Of a DNA stretch of 64,000 nt, positions 24,679 to 33,294 are shown piece by piece; within the stretch, counting starts at the first letter, position 1, and each line of letters starts with the position of its first letter. The translations under genes were made by a program, and so were the position numbers. The stretch is taken from assembly GCA_945889235.1 (NCBI GenBank), contig CAMDBK010000002.1:1-64000 (forward strand), given 5' to 3'. Source of the stretch: Chitinophaga pinensis (GTDB lineage Bacteria > Bacteroidota > Bacteroidia > SXHM01). The notes under the pieces are model-generated. The model had not been told where the DNA came from. It ran no database searches and saw only the letters and a list, made by a program, of their open reading frames with translations.

Positions 24679-27648
24679 CTGTTCTTCCATGGTATCGCAG
24701 TGATACAGTTTGTCTTCTTTCTTTTCAGGTTTTTGAGTTTTTTCTCCACCTTTTTTTGCGGCAATCATTTTCTGAATCAGGCGTGCACGTTCTTTCCGTA
24801 CTTCATCGCGCAGCAGCAAATCATTTTCTGAATCGTAATAGCAAACGCCATCTACAAACGTTTTTTCTGCACGGGCATAAATCGAAAGCGGATTATCGGA
24901 CCACAGCACAACATCAGCATCTTTGCCTTCTTTGATGCTACCCATGTGACTGTCTAAATGCAGGAGTTTTGCCGGATTGAGCGTTACCATTTTCAAAGCA
25001 TCTTCTTCTGACATGCCACCATACTTTACTGATTTTGCTGCTTCCTGATTCAGTCTTCTTCCCATTTCGGCATCATCGGAATTGATGGCGGTTGTAACAC
25101 CTTGTTCAGTTAAAATAGAAGCGTTGTAAGGAATGGCTTCCATCACCTCATATTTATAAGCCCACCAGTCAGCAAATGTAGAAGCGCCTACACCGTGTGC
25201 TTTCATTTTGTCAGCCACTTTATAGCCTTCCAGAATGTGTGTAAAGGTGTTTACTTTAAAGCCCATTGAATCTGCAACGTGCATGAGCATATTTATTTCG
25301 CTTTGCACATACGAGTGACAGGTAATGAAACGTTTTTTGTTCAAAATTTCAACAATTGCATCAAGGTCTAAATCCCTGCGCTCAGTACCTGCGCTTAATT
25401 TTTTCTCATATTCTTTTGCGCGGATAAATGCATCGTAATATACTTGTTCAACGCCCATTCTTGTTTGCGGGAAACGTACGGTGCTGTTATCGCCCCAGTT
25501 GCTTTGTTTCACATTTTCGCCCAGCGCAAATTTTATAAAACCATCTGCATTTTCTATTTTCATTTTCTCAGGTACGAGTCCCCAACGCAGTTTTATTAAA
25601 GCGCTTTGACCGCCAATAGGATTTGCAGAACCGTGCAGCAATTGCGAAGCCACCACACCGCCTGAAAGCTGACGGTAAATATTTATGTCTTCAGAATTTA
25701 CTACATCGCCAATTCGCACCTCAGCAGATGAAGCCTGTGTACCTTCGTTCACGCCTTTGCTGATGGCGATGTGCGAATGTTCGTCAATGATTCCTGTTGT
25801 AAGATGTTTGCCTGTTCCGTCAATCACTTTTGCATTTACAACACCTGCAATATTTTTACCTACAATTTTTATTTTTCCGTTTTCAATCAGCACATCGGTG
25901 CCTTCCATTTTTCCCAAGATCTCGTTGGTCCAGACTGTGGCATTTTTTATCAGAACCGTTTCTTGTTTTGGTTGTTCGCTCCATCCGAAAGCTGTAAAAG
26001 GATAAACCAGTTTCCCGATTTCTTTGGGCTTATTATCGGTGCTGTCTTTCTTTGGTTTCTCAACAAAGGCATCTTTGTAAGTTGCTTTCCAGTCGGTCCA
26101 TGTTCCTGCAGGAAGCTGGCATCTGCCGCTCAATTCTTTTCCTTCGGCAACACCAGTCATACGAATGAGGTCGGTTTTTCCTTTTTCAACAGGAAAAGAA
26201 AGTGTAATAAATTTTCTTTCAACAACAATATCAGCAGGAATTGAAACGGTATCAGTAAAAAATATTTTTGCTGTTGGCTTTCTTTCTTCTCCCTCAATAT
26301 TTAGTTTATAGTTGATGGTTCCGGCAATGCTGAGGTTATAAATACCGCGGATATCCTGCACATCCAGCGTGTTTACTTTGTAGGAAATTCCGTCAACCCA
26401 GTTTTCAAGAATTATATTTTTCTTATCAAATAGATTAGTTGATGTAATAAGAAAGTTGGCTTTTAGGCCGGGTTTCAGACTGCCTACAACATTTTCCATT
26501 CCTGTTATTTGAGCAGGAGAATACGTAATTGCTTTGAGCGCTGCAGTCTCGGAAAGCCCTAGTTCAATGGATTTGCGGAGGTTTTTCCAGAATTTAGTCT
26601 GGTCTTTTAATCCATCAGCAGTAATAGCAAACTGAATATTATTTTTTTCAAAAGCTGAGGGATTTGTTGGTGCCATTTCCCAATGTTTTAAATCATTAAG
26701 GTTGACAAGAAGTGCATCAAACGGGTCTTCCACATCATACGGGTCAGGAAAATTTATTGGTAAAATGAACGAAGCGTTGGTAGCTTTTATTTCATCCATT
26801 CTGCGGTATTCGGTTCCGCTTCCTTTGATAATGTATTGCTTGGAAAACTCATCACCCAGTTTATCGGCACGAAGCGCAGAAAGGAAATCATCGGCATCAA
26901 AAATCTGAGGAAGTGATTGTATATCATTCCATGATTGCAGAGAAAGATTTTTTTCTACTTTATTAGTTAGCGCATACCATTGTGCATCAAAATATGTTTG
27001 GCGTAAAAGTGCAATGGAACCCATCTGCGAAGAAGGATAATCCTGAGTTGAATTTCCTTTTTTGAATGAATAACAAGCTGTTGTTTTTTCCTTCAGTAAT
27101 AGTTTATTTTCTTTTTCATCTGCCAGCAAAACAAATGCGGAAGTGCCGCGAGCAATACCATCTTGCTGTAAAGTAAGCACCGAACCAAAACCATTTTTTC
27201 TAAGTTCCTCTGCTTTTTTTGCATCAGCAGCAAACACCGATGAAGCATTGAATTCAGGCTTCAGCGCCTGATTCCAGGCATAAGCGCCTTTGGTTTTACT
27301 TTCTATCTGCGGTCCTTGTCCTGCACTTTCTTTTTTTGGTTCGGGCAAACCATACGAAGTGTAAACATCTACCAGCGAAGGATAAATAAACTTGCCTTTC
27401 AGATTAGTAATTACAGCACCTTCCGGAATGTTTATGCCTTTACCTGCGGCTTCAATTTTTCCTTCTTTTATAAGTAAAGTTGCGCTGTCAATTCTGGTTT
27501 GGTAATCAGTGAAAATGGTGGCGTTGGTAAACGCATAATACAATTTATTATTCTCGCGTGTTCCGTTAACAGGAAAAGTTTCCTGTGAAAACGAATGGAA
27601 AATGAATAATGGAAAATTGAAAAGGAATGCAAGTATGATTTTCTTCAT
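24673..27648 (-). CDS. Exported tandem amidohydrolase (degenerate first half, intact second half)
   Basis: A 991-aa exported protein holding two amidohydrolase-fold halves. The signal peptide ends at FSQ (about residue 22). The first half (about 35-450) has KFIYPSLVDVYTSYGLP where HxH should be and looks inactive. The second half (about 560-960) has the full set: GIIDEHSHIA, the later histidines in ITCHSY and TFTHILEG, and NSDDAEMGRR with the Asp ligand. It should act as a metal-dependent hydrolase of an amide-like or cyclic substrate outside the cytoplasm. The signal-peptide codons pass through a CAATTTTCCATT-type repeat. The smaller paralogue lies directly downstream. Confidence 0.8.
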   Translation of the reverse strand: MKKIILAFLFNFPLFIFHSFSQETFPVNGTRENNKLYYAFTNATIFTDYQTRIDSATLLIKEGKIEAAGKGINIPEGAVITNLKGKFIYPSLVDVYTSYGLPEPKKESAGQGPQIESKTKGAYAWNQALKPEFNASSVFAADAKKAEELRKNGFGSVLTLQQDGIARGTSAFVLLADEKENKLLLKEKTTACYSFKKGNSTQDYPSSQMGSIALLRQTYFDAQWYALTNKVEKNLSLQSWNDIQSLPQIFDADDFLSALRADKLGDEFSKQYIIKGSGTEYRRMDEIKATNASFILPINFPDPYDVEDPFDALLVNLNDLKHWEMAPTNPSAFEKNNIQFAITADGLKDQTKFWKNLRKSIELGLSETAALKAITYSPAQITGMENVVGSLKPGLKANFLITSTNLFDKKNIILENWVDGISYKVNTLDVQDIRGIYNLSIAGTINYKLNIEGEERKPTAKIFFTDTVSIPADIVVERKFITLSFPVEKGKTDLIRMTGVAEGKELSGRCQLPAGTWTDWKATYKDAFVEKPKKDSTDNKPKEIGKLVYPFTAFGWSEQPKQETVLIKNATVWTNEILGKMEGTDVLIENGKIKIVGKNIAGVVNAKVIDGTGKHLTTGIIDEHSHIAISKGVNEGTQASSAEVRIGDVVNSEDINIYRQLSGGVVASQLLHGSANPIGGQSALIKLRWGLVPEKMKIENADGFIKFALGENVKQSNWGDNSTVRFPQTRMGVEQVYYDAFIRAKEYEKKLSAGTERRDLDLDAIVEILNKKRFITCHSYVQSEINMLMHVADSMGFKVNTFTHILEGYKVADKMKAHGVGASTFADWWAYKYEVMEAIPYNASILTEQGVTTAINSDDAEMGRRLNQEAAKSVKYGGMSEEDALKMVTLNPAKLLHLDSHMGSIKEGKDADVVLWSDNPLSIYARAEKTFVDGVCYYDSENDLLLRDEVRKERARLIQKMIAAKKGGEKTQKPEKKEDKLYHCDTMEEQN

Positions 27649-27668
27649 CAGGGAATAAATTGAAAAGC

Positions 27669-27676
27669 CAAAGATA
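27669..27676 (-). promoter_or_regulatory. -7 promoter element (TATCTTTG on the minus strand)
   Basis: A full TAnnTTTG match lies 20 bases upstream of the large amidohydrolase ATG. The -33 box is unclear. Confidence 0.45.
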
Positions 27677-27709
27677 GAATTTGAGAGGAATTGAAGGTTG
27701 TTAAATAAT

Positions 27710-27747
27710 GCAAAAAACCTTTACCGGTATTAGTAAAGGTTTTTTGC
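27710..27747 (-). terminator. Intrinsic terminator downstream of queA
   Basis: A perfect 15-bp inverted repeat, GCAAAAAACCTTTAC and its complement, surrounds an 8-nt loop. Both arms carry six A or T next to the GG/CC core, so the hairpin has a U tract in either direction. It lies 23 bp after the queA stop and upstream of the amidohydrolase promoter, so it most likely ends the ftsX-to-queA transcript. Confidence 0.85.
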
Positions 27748-27769
27748 AAATAGTTGATTAGTATAAAAA

Positions 27770-28819
27770 TTACAGAATGAGCATCGCATCACCATACGTG
27801 AAGAAACGATACTTTTCTTTTACAGCTTGTTTGTAGGCTTCCATCAGAAAATCAAATCCTGCAAATGCTGAAACCATCATCAACAGGGTTGATTGTGGCG
27901 TATGAAAGTTAGTAACCATGCAGTTTGCAACACTGAAATCATATGGAGGAAAAATGAATTTGCTGGTCCATCCGTCATAAGGTTTAACGTGACCGGTAGT
28001 AGCAACCGATGATTCAATGGCGCGCATAACGGTAGTTCCAACTGCGCAAACTTTTTTCTTGTTGTCTTTTGATTTATTGATGATATCGCAGGCTTCCTGA
28101 GAGATGATTATTTGCTCGGAATCCATTTTATGTTTGGTTAAATCTTCTACTTCCACAGGACGGAAAGTACCCAACCCAACGTGCAATGTTATTTCAGCAA
28201 AGTTCACACCTTTCAGTTCAAGACGTTTCAACAGTTCACGGCTGAAGTGCAAACCGGCAGTAGGAGCAGCAACAGCACCTTCGTGCTTTGCAAACACAGT
28301 CTGGTAGCGGTCTTTATCATCTTCTTCGGGTTTGCGTTTGATGTATTTAGGAAGTGGTGTTTGTCCTAAAGCTTCTATTGTTTTTTTGAATTCAGGATAT
28401 TCTCCGTCAAAAAGAAAACGCAGTGTTCTTCCGCGTGAAGTAGTGTTGTCAATTACCTCAGCAACCAATGAATCATCATCACCGAAATAGAGTTTATTTC
28501 CGATACGGATTTTACGTGCAGGGTCAACTAAAACGTCCCACAGGCGGCTTTCGCGGTTGAGTTCGCGCAAAAGAAACACTTCAATATTGGCACCGGTTTT
28601 TTCTTTGTTACCATAAAGGCGGGCAGGAAAAACTTTAGTGTTGTTTAAAATTATTGAGTCACCATCTTTGAAATATTCCTTGATGTCTTTGAACTGTTTG
28701 TGCTCAATAGTTTTCTTTGCGCGGTTAAGAACCATCAGGCGTGATTCATCCCTGTTTTTGGCAGGGTGCATGGCAATAAGGTCGTTGTTAAATTTGTATT
28801 TAAATTGTGAAAGCTTCAT
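27770..28819 (-). CDS. queA: S-adenosylmethionine:tRNA ribosyltransferase-isomerase
   Basis: QueA transfers and rearranges the ribosyl part of SAM to make epoxyqueuosine in the wobble position of certain tRNAs. The 349-aa product has MKLSQFKYKFNNDLIAMHP, DSIILNNTKVFPARLYG, GAVAAPTAGLHFSRELL, ITLHVGLGTFRPVEVEDL and VTNFHTPQSTLLMMVSAFAG, all standard QueA blocks. Length is typical. It follows truB after 100 bp, in a cluster ordered ftsX-DUF3098-uppP-truB-queA that recurs in Bacteroidota. A TATCTTCG sequence upstream is close to the -7 consensus, so queA may also have its own promoter. Confidence 0.95.
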   Translation of the reverse strand: MKLSQFKYKFNNDLIAMHPAKNRDESRLMVLNRAKKTIEHKQFKDIKEYFKDGDSIILNNTKVFPARLYGNKEKTGANIEVFLLRELNRESRLWDVLVDPARKIRIGNKLYFGDDDSLVAEVIDNTTSRGRTLRFLFDGEYPEFKKTIEALGQTPLPKYIKRKPEEDDKDRYQTVFAKHEGAVAAPTAGLHFSRELLKRLELKGVNFAEITLHVGLGTFRPVEVEDLTKHKMDSEQIIISQEACDIINKSKDNKKKVCAVGTTVMRAIESSVATTGHVKPYDGWTSKFIFPPYDFSVANCMVTNFHTPQSTLLMMVSAFAGFDFLMEAYKQAVKEKYRFFTYGDAMLIL

Positions 28820-28919
28820 ATTAAGTTACGGCTTAATTTATAGGTGAGTAATTTTTGAAAAGGGGTGCGAAGATAATACAAGAAAAAGCCGATGGCGGAA
28901 ATATTTTATAATCTGCTTA

Positions 28920-29618
28920 TTAGGCAGTAGTTACAGTTAGATTTTGCCTGAAATCATCCATAGAAATGGCATTTTCAAGCCTGAAATTTCCTGAGCGGGT
29001 ACGGCATAAATTTTCGAGGTAGGCACCCGAGTTTAAAGCATAGCCAAAATCAAACGCGAGCGATCGGATATAAGTGCCTTTGCTGCACACCACACGAAAA
29101 TCTGTTTTTATTAGTTTTTCTTCTCTGCGGATTGAAACAATCTCAAATTCTTTGATGGTAATTTTACGCGCTTCCAGTTTTGCTTCTTTGCCTTTACGTG
29201 CTAATTCATAAGCACGTTCACCGTCAATTTTTTTTGCTGAAAAGATAGGAGGCATTTGTTCTATTTCACCCAAAAACAGGTTAGTGGCAGCATAAATTTT
29301 TTCATCGGTGATATGTTCAGTCGGAAACCATTTATCAATAAGTTTTTCCAAATCATAACAAGGTGTAGTCGCTCCAATAGAAAATGTTCCGGTATATTCT
29401 TTTTCGTCTGCCTGATATTTGTCTGCGTTCTTGGTTTCTTTTCCGGTGCAAACAATCAGAACTCCGGTGGCAAGCGGGTCTAATGTTCCGGCATGACCAA
29501 CTTTTATTTTGGGATTTTTGCCGATGAGGTTGCGAACTTTATGAACTACATCAAAGGATGTCCAGCCCAAAGGTTTGTTGATAATAATAACTGCGCCTTC
29601 TCTGTAATTGACAGGCAT
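28920..29618 (-). CDS. truB: tRNA pseudouridine(55) synthase
   Basis: TruB makes pseudouridine 55 in the T-loop of tRNAs. The 232-aa product has the family start INKPLGWTSFDVVHKVRN, the catalytic block KVGHAGTLDPLATGVLIVC with its aspartate, ATTPCYDLE, PPIFSAKKIDGERAYELARKG and CSKGTYIRSLAFDFG. The C-terminal PUA domain of the longer enterobacterial protein is short or absent, as is usual in this phylum. The start overlaps the uppP stop by one base, so the two are translationally coupled. Confidence 0.95.
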   Translation of the reverse strand: MPVNYREGAVIIINKPLGWTSFDVVHKVRNLIGKNPKIKVGHAGTLDPLATGVLIVCTGKETKNADKYQADEKEYTGTFSIGATTPCYDLEKLIDKWFPTEHITDEKIYAATNLFLGEIEQMPPIFSAKKIDGERAYELARKGKEAKLEARKITIKEFEIVSIRREEKLIKTDFRVVCSKGTYIRSLAFDFGYALNSGAYLENLCRTRSGNFRLENAISMDDFRQNLTVTTA

Positions 29619-30424
29619 TACATGATTTTTAATTCGTGTCCTGTGGCAAGGAGAGCAAGCAAAAATAAACCAAGAGCAATCCTGTACCAGCCAAAAAATT
29701 TGAACCCGTATTTGGTAAGAAACGAAATGAAAAATTTGATGGCAAGCATGGCAACTATAAAGGCGACAAGGTTTCCGAAAAGAAGAATGTCGAGATTATC
29801 AGCTGTTATTTCTTTGTAGCCTTTCAGCATTTTATAAGCTGATGCGGCAAACATGGTGGGTACAGCAAGAAAGAAAGAAAACTCAGCAGCTGTTTTGCGA
29901 TTTAGCTTTTGTGCCATTCCACCAATAATGGTTGCTGCTGAACGGGAAACTCCGGGTATCATGGCAATGCACTGAAACAAACCGATGTAAAGCGCTTTTT
30001 TGTAATCCACTTTTTCTTCGGGATTTTCTCCCTCTCCTTTGGAGAGGGTTGGGGAGAGGCTAAACCATTTGTCAACAAACAAAAGAATAACACCGCCTAT
30101 TAATAAGGAGGAAGCAACCACCCAAACATTTTCCAGTAAGCTGTCAATAAAATCACCGAGTAGAAAGCCAATTACAGCAGCAGGAATAAAGGCAACCAAA
30201 AGTTTGTAATAAAAATCAAGCGACTGAAAGAAGCGTTTCCAGTACAAAACCACAACTGAAAGAATTGCTCCAAACTGAATATTGACTTCAAAGATTTTAA
30301 CGAACGGACTTTCGTTGATGCCCATGAATGCCGAAGCAATAATCATGTGTCCTGTTGAGGAAACCGGAATAAATTCGGTTATTCCTTCTACAATGGCGAG
30401 AATGAGGGCTTGGAGGAAAGACAA
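29618..30424 (-). CDS. uppP: Undecaprenyl-diphosphatase with an in-frame repeat insertion
   Basis: UppP (BacA family) recycles undecaprenyl diphosphate to the monophosphate carrier used in peptidoglycan and surface-glycan synthesis. The 268-aa membrane protein has the active-site blocks EGITEFIPVSSTGHMIIA and CIAMIPGVSRSAATIIGGM. Between them, at about residues 122-133, is SLSPTLSKGEGE, encoded by a palindromic repeat (30027-30060) of the same family found in leuS. The insert sits in a loop between membrane helices after VDKWF and keeps the frame, so the enzyme is probably still functional. It is coupled to truB downstream. Confidence 0.93.
   Translation of the reverse strand: MSFLQALILAIVEGITEFIPVSSTGHMIIASAFMGINESPFVKIFEVNIQFGAILSVVVLYWKRFFQSLDFYYKLLVAFIPAAVIGFLLGDFIDSLLENVWVVASSLLIGGVILLFVDKWFSLSPTLSKGEGENPEEKVDYKKALYIGLFQCIAMIPGVSRSAATIIGGMAQKLNRKTAAEFSFFLAVPTMFAASAYKMLKGYKEITADNLDILLFGNLVAFIVAMLAIKFFISFLTKYGFKFFGWYRIALGLFLLALLATGHELKIM
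30027..30060 (-). repeat. Palindromic repeat inserted in frame within uppP
   Basis: On the coding (minus) strand it reads GCCTCTCCCCAACC followed by the stem CTCTCC-AAA-GGAGAG. This is the same layout as the leuS and 42201-42241 copies (GCCTCATCCCCAACCC, then a stem with an AAA loop). It encodes SLSPTLSKGEGE in a loop of the membrane protein. Confidence 0.8.
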
Positions 30425-30432
30425 GGTTTTTG

Positions 30433-30500
30433 GGTAATTGGGTGATTAAGGTAATCAGGTAATTCAGGTTTGACCAATTACCGTAATTACCAAGTTACCA
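30433..30500. repeat. GGTAATT-type imperfect palindrome between DUF3098 and uppP
   Basis: GGTAATTGG (30433-30441) is matched by CCAATTACC (30474-30482), with further GGTAAT/ATTACC pairs inside and after. This AT-rich dispersed repeat type lies in the 83-bp gap between two genes of one operon. Confidence 0.6.
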
Positions 30501-30507
30501 TTATAAA

Positions 30508-30756
30508 CTAATCCTTAGGTTTTTTCATGATTGCGAAAATCTCAATCACAAAACCGGTGATAACAATAATAGGTGCAAGTGTAATTCTGCGGAAAGAAAA
30601 AATTTCTTCGCTGAAAACATTGGGGTCGTTAGAACCACCGCCTGTCATAAGTATAAATCCTACAACTATAAATGCAAGACCTGCAAGCATGAGAATATAA
30701 TTTTCTTTCCCGAAGGCAAGGTCTGTTTTTTTAGTTTCCGTTTTTTGTGTGCTCAT
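30508..30756 (-). CDS. DUF3098 family small membrane protein
   Basis: An 82-aa protein with a charged start (KTETKKTDLAFGKENYILML), two transmembrane helices joined by a short loop (MTGGGSNDPNVFSEEIFSFRR, which reads as the family's conserved loop) and a Lys-rich end. It lies 11 bp downstream of ftsX and upstream of uppP, the usual place for DUF3098 in Bacteroidota. Function is unknown; the context links it to cell division or envelope synthesis. Confidence 0.85.
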   Translation of the reverse strand: MSTQKTETKKTDLAFGKENYILMLAGLAFIVVGFILMTGGGSNDPNVFSEEIFSFRRITLAPIIVITGFVIEIFAIMKKPKD

Positions 30757-30767
30757 GTTTTAGTGTA

Positions 30768-31643
30768 TTAATAATATAAATCGTCTCCTTTCAGTTTTAA
30801 ATATTTACGGACTGCGAATGTAGTGGAAAGCCATGAAATAAGTGCACCGGCTGCAATTACTCCTGTAAATAATATTGCAGTAATAATAAATTCCTGTAAG
30901 GCAAAAAGTTCAGGTGCTTCTTTCCGTACAAAAAGAATTACAAATAACAACATGATGTTTGCTATTCCTGCGCCAATTAAACCTCTTATGATTCCGCTGA
31001 TTACAAAAGGCTTGCGGATGAATTCCTGTGTAGCGCCAACCAATTGCATACTCTTTATAATAAAGCGTTTTGAGTAGACCGAAAGACGGATGGTATTATT
31101 AATAAGCGCGATGGCAACAATGCTTAACAACGCACAAAAAATTAAAATAATCAATCCCATTTTACGCACGTTGCGGTTGATGACTTCAACTAATGATTTT
31201 TGATAATACACTTCATGAACTTTAGGATCTTTCATTAATTCTGTTTCCAGTTTTGCAAGACTGTCGGGTGTTGCATACGCAGCTTTCAGGCGCACATCAA
31301 TGGAAGGCAACAACGGGTTGTATCCTAAAAAGTCAACAAAGTCTTCACCCAAATCTTCTTTCAGGCGTTTGGCCGCCTCATCTTTGCTGATAAATTCGGT
31401 TGACTTTACATTGGGACTTGCATCCATAAATTTCTGCATTTTCAGAATATCCACTTCTTTGGTATTGTCTTTCATAATCACCGATAGCCCAATATTTTCT
31501 TTCACATAAATAGAAAGCGTTTGTGCATAGAGCATAATCAGTCCGAGTATTCCGATAAGGAATAAAACCAATGAAATACTTACTACTGCCGAGATATTTG
31601 AATTGCGGACTTTTCGCTTGTGCGCTATTTCTTCGTCTGTCAT
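30768..31643 (-). CDS. ftsX: Cell division protein FtsX (ABC transporter permease-like)
   Basis: FtsX works with the ATPase FtsE at the division site to control peptidoglycan hydrolases. The 291-aa protein has a cytoplasmic start, one helix at about 18-42, an extracellular domain (about 50-165, with SPNVKSTEFISKDEAAKRLKE) and three more helices, ending WLSTTFAVRKYLKLKGDDLYY. The block RLSVYSKRFIIKSMQLVGAT is characteristic of the FtsX core. ftsE is not in this window. It is the first gene of the run to queA and starts 24 bp after the CstB-like gene's stop. Confidence 0.92.
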   Translation of the reverse strand: MTDEEIAHKRKVRNSNISAVVSISLVLFLIGILGLIMLYAQTLSIYVKENIGLSVIMKDNTKEVDILKMQKFMDASPNVKSTEFISKDEAAKRLKEDLGEDFVDFLGYNPLLPSIDVRLKAAYATPDSLAKLETELMKDPKVHEVYYQKSLVEVINRNVRKMGLIILIFCALLSIVAIALINNTIRLSVYSKRFIIKSMQLVGATQEFIRKPFVISGIIRGLIGAGIANIMLLFVILFVRKEAPELFALQEFIITAILFTGVIAAGALISWLSTTFAVRKYLKLKGDDLYY

Positions 31644-31667
31644 TTATTTTTTGAAAGCGCGGCTAAA

Positions 31668-33074
31668 TTAGTTGTTTTGCGAAACAAAATCAGACTTAGG
31701 GATATTGGTTTTTGCAATGGCATTAAAGCCACCGCCAATTTCGGTAAAGTTGCGGTAGCCCCGTGCCTGCAGAATACTTGCTGCTATCATGCTGCGGTAA
31801 CCTCCTGCGCAGTGCATGAAAAAATGTTCACCGGGATTTATGTCCTTTACCCAGTCATTAATAGTTGCCAGGGGTTTGTTTTCTGCATCGCTTATATGCG
31901 CTGAGGCATATTCTGTTTCTCTGCGGATGTCCACTATTTTACTTTCACCATTCTTAAATTTTGCAGCAAATTCATCAGGAGTAATGCGGTTAACAGTATC
32001 TGTTTCTTTTCCTGAATCAATCCATGTTTTTATTCCGCCCTTCAAATGTCCGAGTAAATTATCAAAACCAACGCGGCTTAAACGGGTAACACTTTCTTCT
32101 TCTTTTCCCAAATCTGTTACAAGAAGCAAAGGCTGATTTACATTGGCTAACAATGCGCCCACCCAGGGAGCAAATTCACCGTTCAACCCAATGCTTATTG
32201 ATTGCGGAATAAAGCCTTTCCAGAATTCATTATTGCTGCGTGTGTCCAGAATAAGTGCGCCTGCTGTTTCGGCTTCTGCTTCAAATTCTGCGGCTGACAG
32301 GGCTTTCATGCCGTGATTAAGTACGCTTTCAAAACTTTCGTATCCTTTTTTATTCATGGCTACATTCATTCCAAAATAGGCAGGAGGAGGAAGCAAACCA
32401 TCAGTAACTTCTTTTATAAACTCTGCTTCAGTCATGTTAGCACGCAGCGCATAATTAAATTGTTTCTGATTGCCGATTGTTGAAACAGTTTCTTTGCTCA
32501 TGTTTTTTCCGCAAGCGCTTCCCGCACCGTGTGCAGGGTACACAATCACCTCATCGGGAAGAGTCATTATTTTATCGCGCAGTGAATGATACAATATTCC
32601 TGCAAGTTGTTCCTGAGTCATATTGGTGGCTTTCTGCGCCAGATCAGGACGACCAACATCACCGATAAAAAGTGTATCACCCGAAAAAATGGCGTGCTCT
32701 TTTCCATTTTCGTCAATCAATAAATAGGTAGTGCTTTCCATGGTATGACCGGGAGTGTGCAGCACTTTTATTTTGAGTTTTCCAAGTTCAAATAGTTGTC
32801 CGTCAGTTGCGCTTATGCAATCAAACTCGCAGGCGGCATTGGGTCCATAAACAATGGGAGCGGATGTTTTGCGACTGAGGTCAACATGTCCGCTAACAAA
32901 GTCGGCATGAAAATGTGTTTCAAAAATGTATTTCAGTTTTACGCCATCACGTTGAAGGCGGTCAAGGTAAGGTTGTATTTCGCGCAGCGGGTCAATGATT
33001 GCGGCTTCGTCATTATCGGTAATATAATAGGCGCCTTGCGCAAGGCAGCCGGTGTAGATTTGTTCTATGGTCAT
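31668..33074 (-). CDS. MBL-fold persulfide dioxygenase-like protein with two rhodanese domains (CstB-like)
   Basis: A 468-aa protein. Residues 1-240 are a metallo-beta-lactamase fold with ETHFHADFVSGH, HTPGHTMEST and FSGDTLFIGDVGRPDL, the iron site of persulfide dioxygenases. Residues about 255-350 are a rhodanese fold without an active-site cysteine (ILDTRSNNEFWKGFIPQS, then LLVTDLGKEEE). Residues about 365-455 are a rhodanese with the loop HCAGGYRS, so potentially active. This three-part order matches Staphylococcus CstB, which oxidises persulfides to thiosulfate. A role in sulfide detoxification is therefore likely. It precedes ftsX on the same strand but is probably unrelated in function. 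Confidence 0.85.
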   Translation of the reverse strand: MTIEQIYTGCLAQGAYYITDNDEAAIIDPLREIQPYLDRLQRDGVKLKYIFETHFHADFVSGHVDLSRKTSAPIVYGPNAACEFDCISATDGQLFELGKLKIKVLHTPGHTMESTTYLLIDENGKEHAIFSGDTLFIGDVGRPDLAQKATNMTQEQLAGILYHSLRDKIMTLPDEVIVYPAHGAGSACGKNMSKETVSTIGNQKQFNYALRANMTEAEFIKEVTDGLLPPPAYFGMNVAMNKKGYESFESVLNHGMKALSAAEFEAEAETAGALILDTRSNNEFWKGFIPQSISIGLNGEFAPWVGALLANVNQPLLLVTDLGKEEESVTRLSRVGFDNLLGHLKGGIKTWIDSGKETDTVNRITPDEFAAKFKNGESKIVDIRRETEYASAHISDAENKPLATINDWVKDINPGEHFFMHCAGGYRSMIAASILQARGYRNFTEIGGGFNAIAKTNIPKSDFVSQNN

Positions 33075-33294
33075 TGCTCAATAATCTTTTGAACAACAAA
33101 GATGCAAAGATGTTTTGGAATAAAATACATTTCGTTCTCTTCTGAATTTTCAGAAAGGTTTGTGTTTAAAATTTTTCAGAAAAAAGAGTTGCCTTTCAGA
33201 GAAACGCTGAAGTAGAAAAAATCCCTCTTTCCAAATTTTTTCTTTTCTTTGCCTGCCAGCCAACCAGAAAGGCAATCCACAAAGAAAAACCAAA

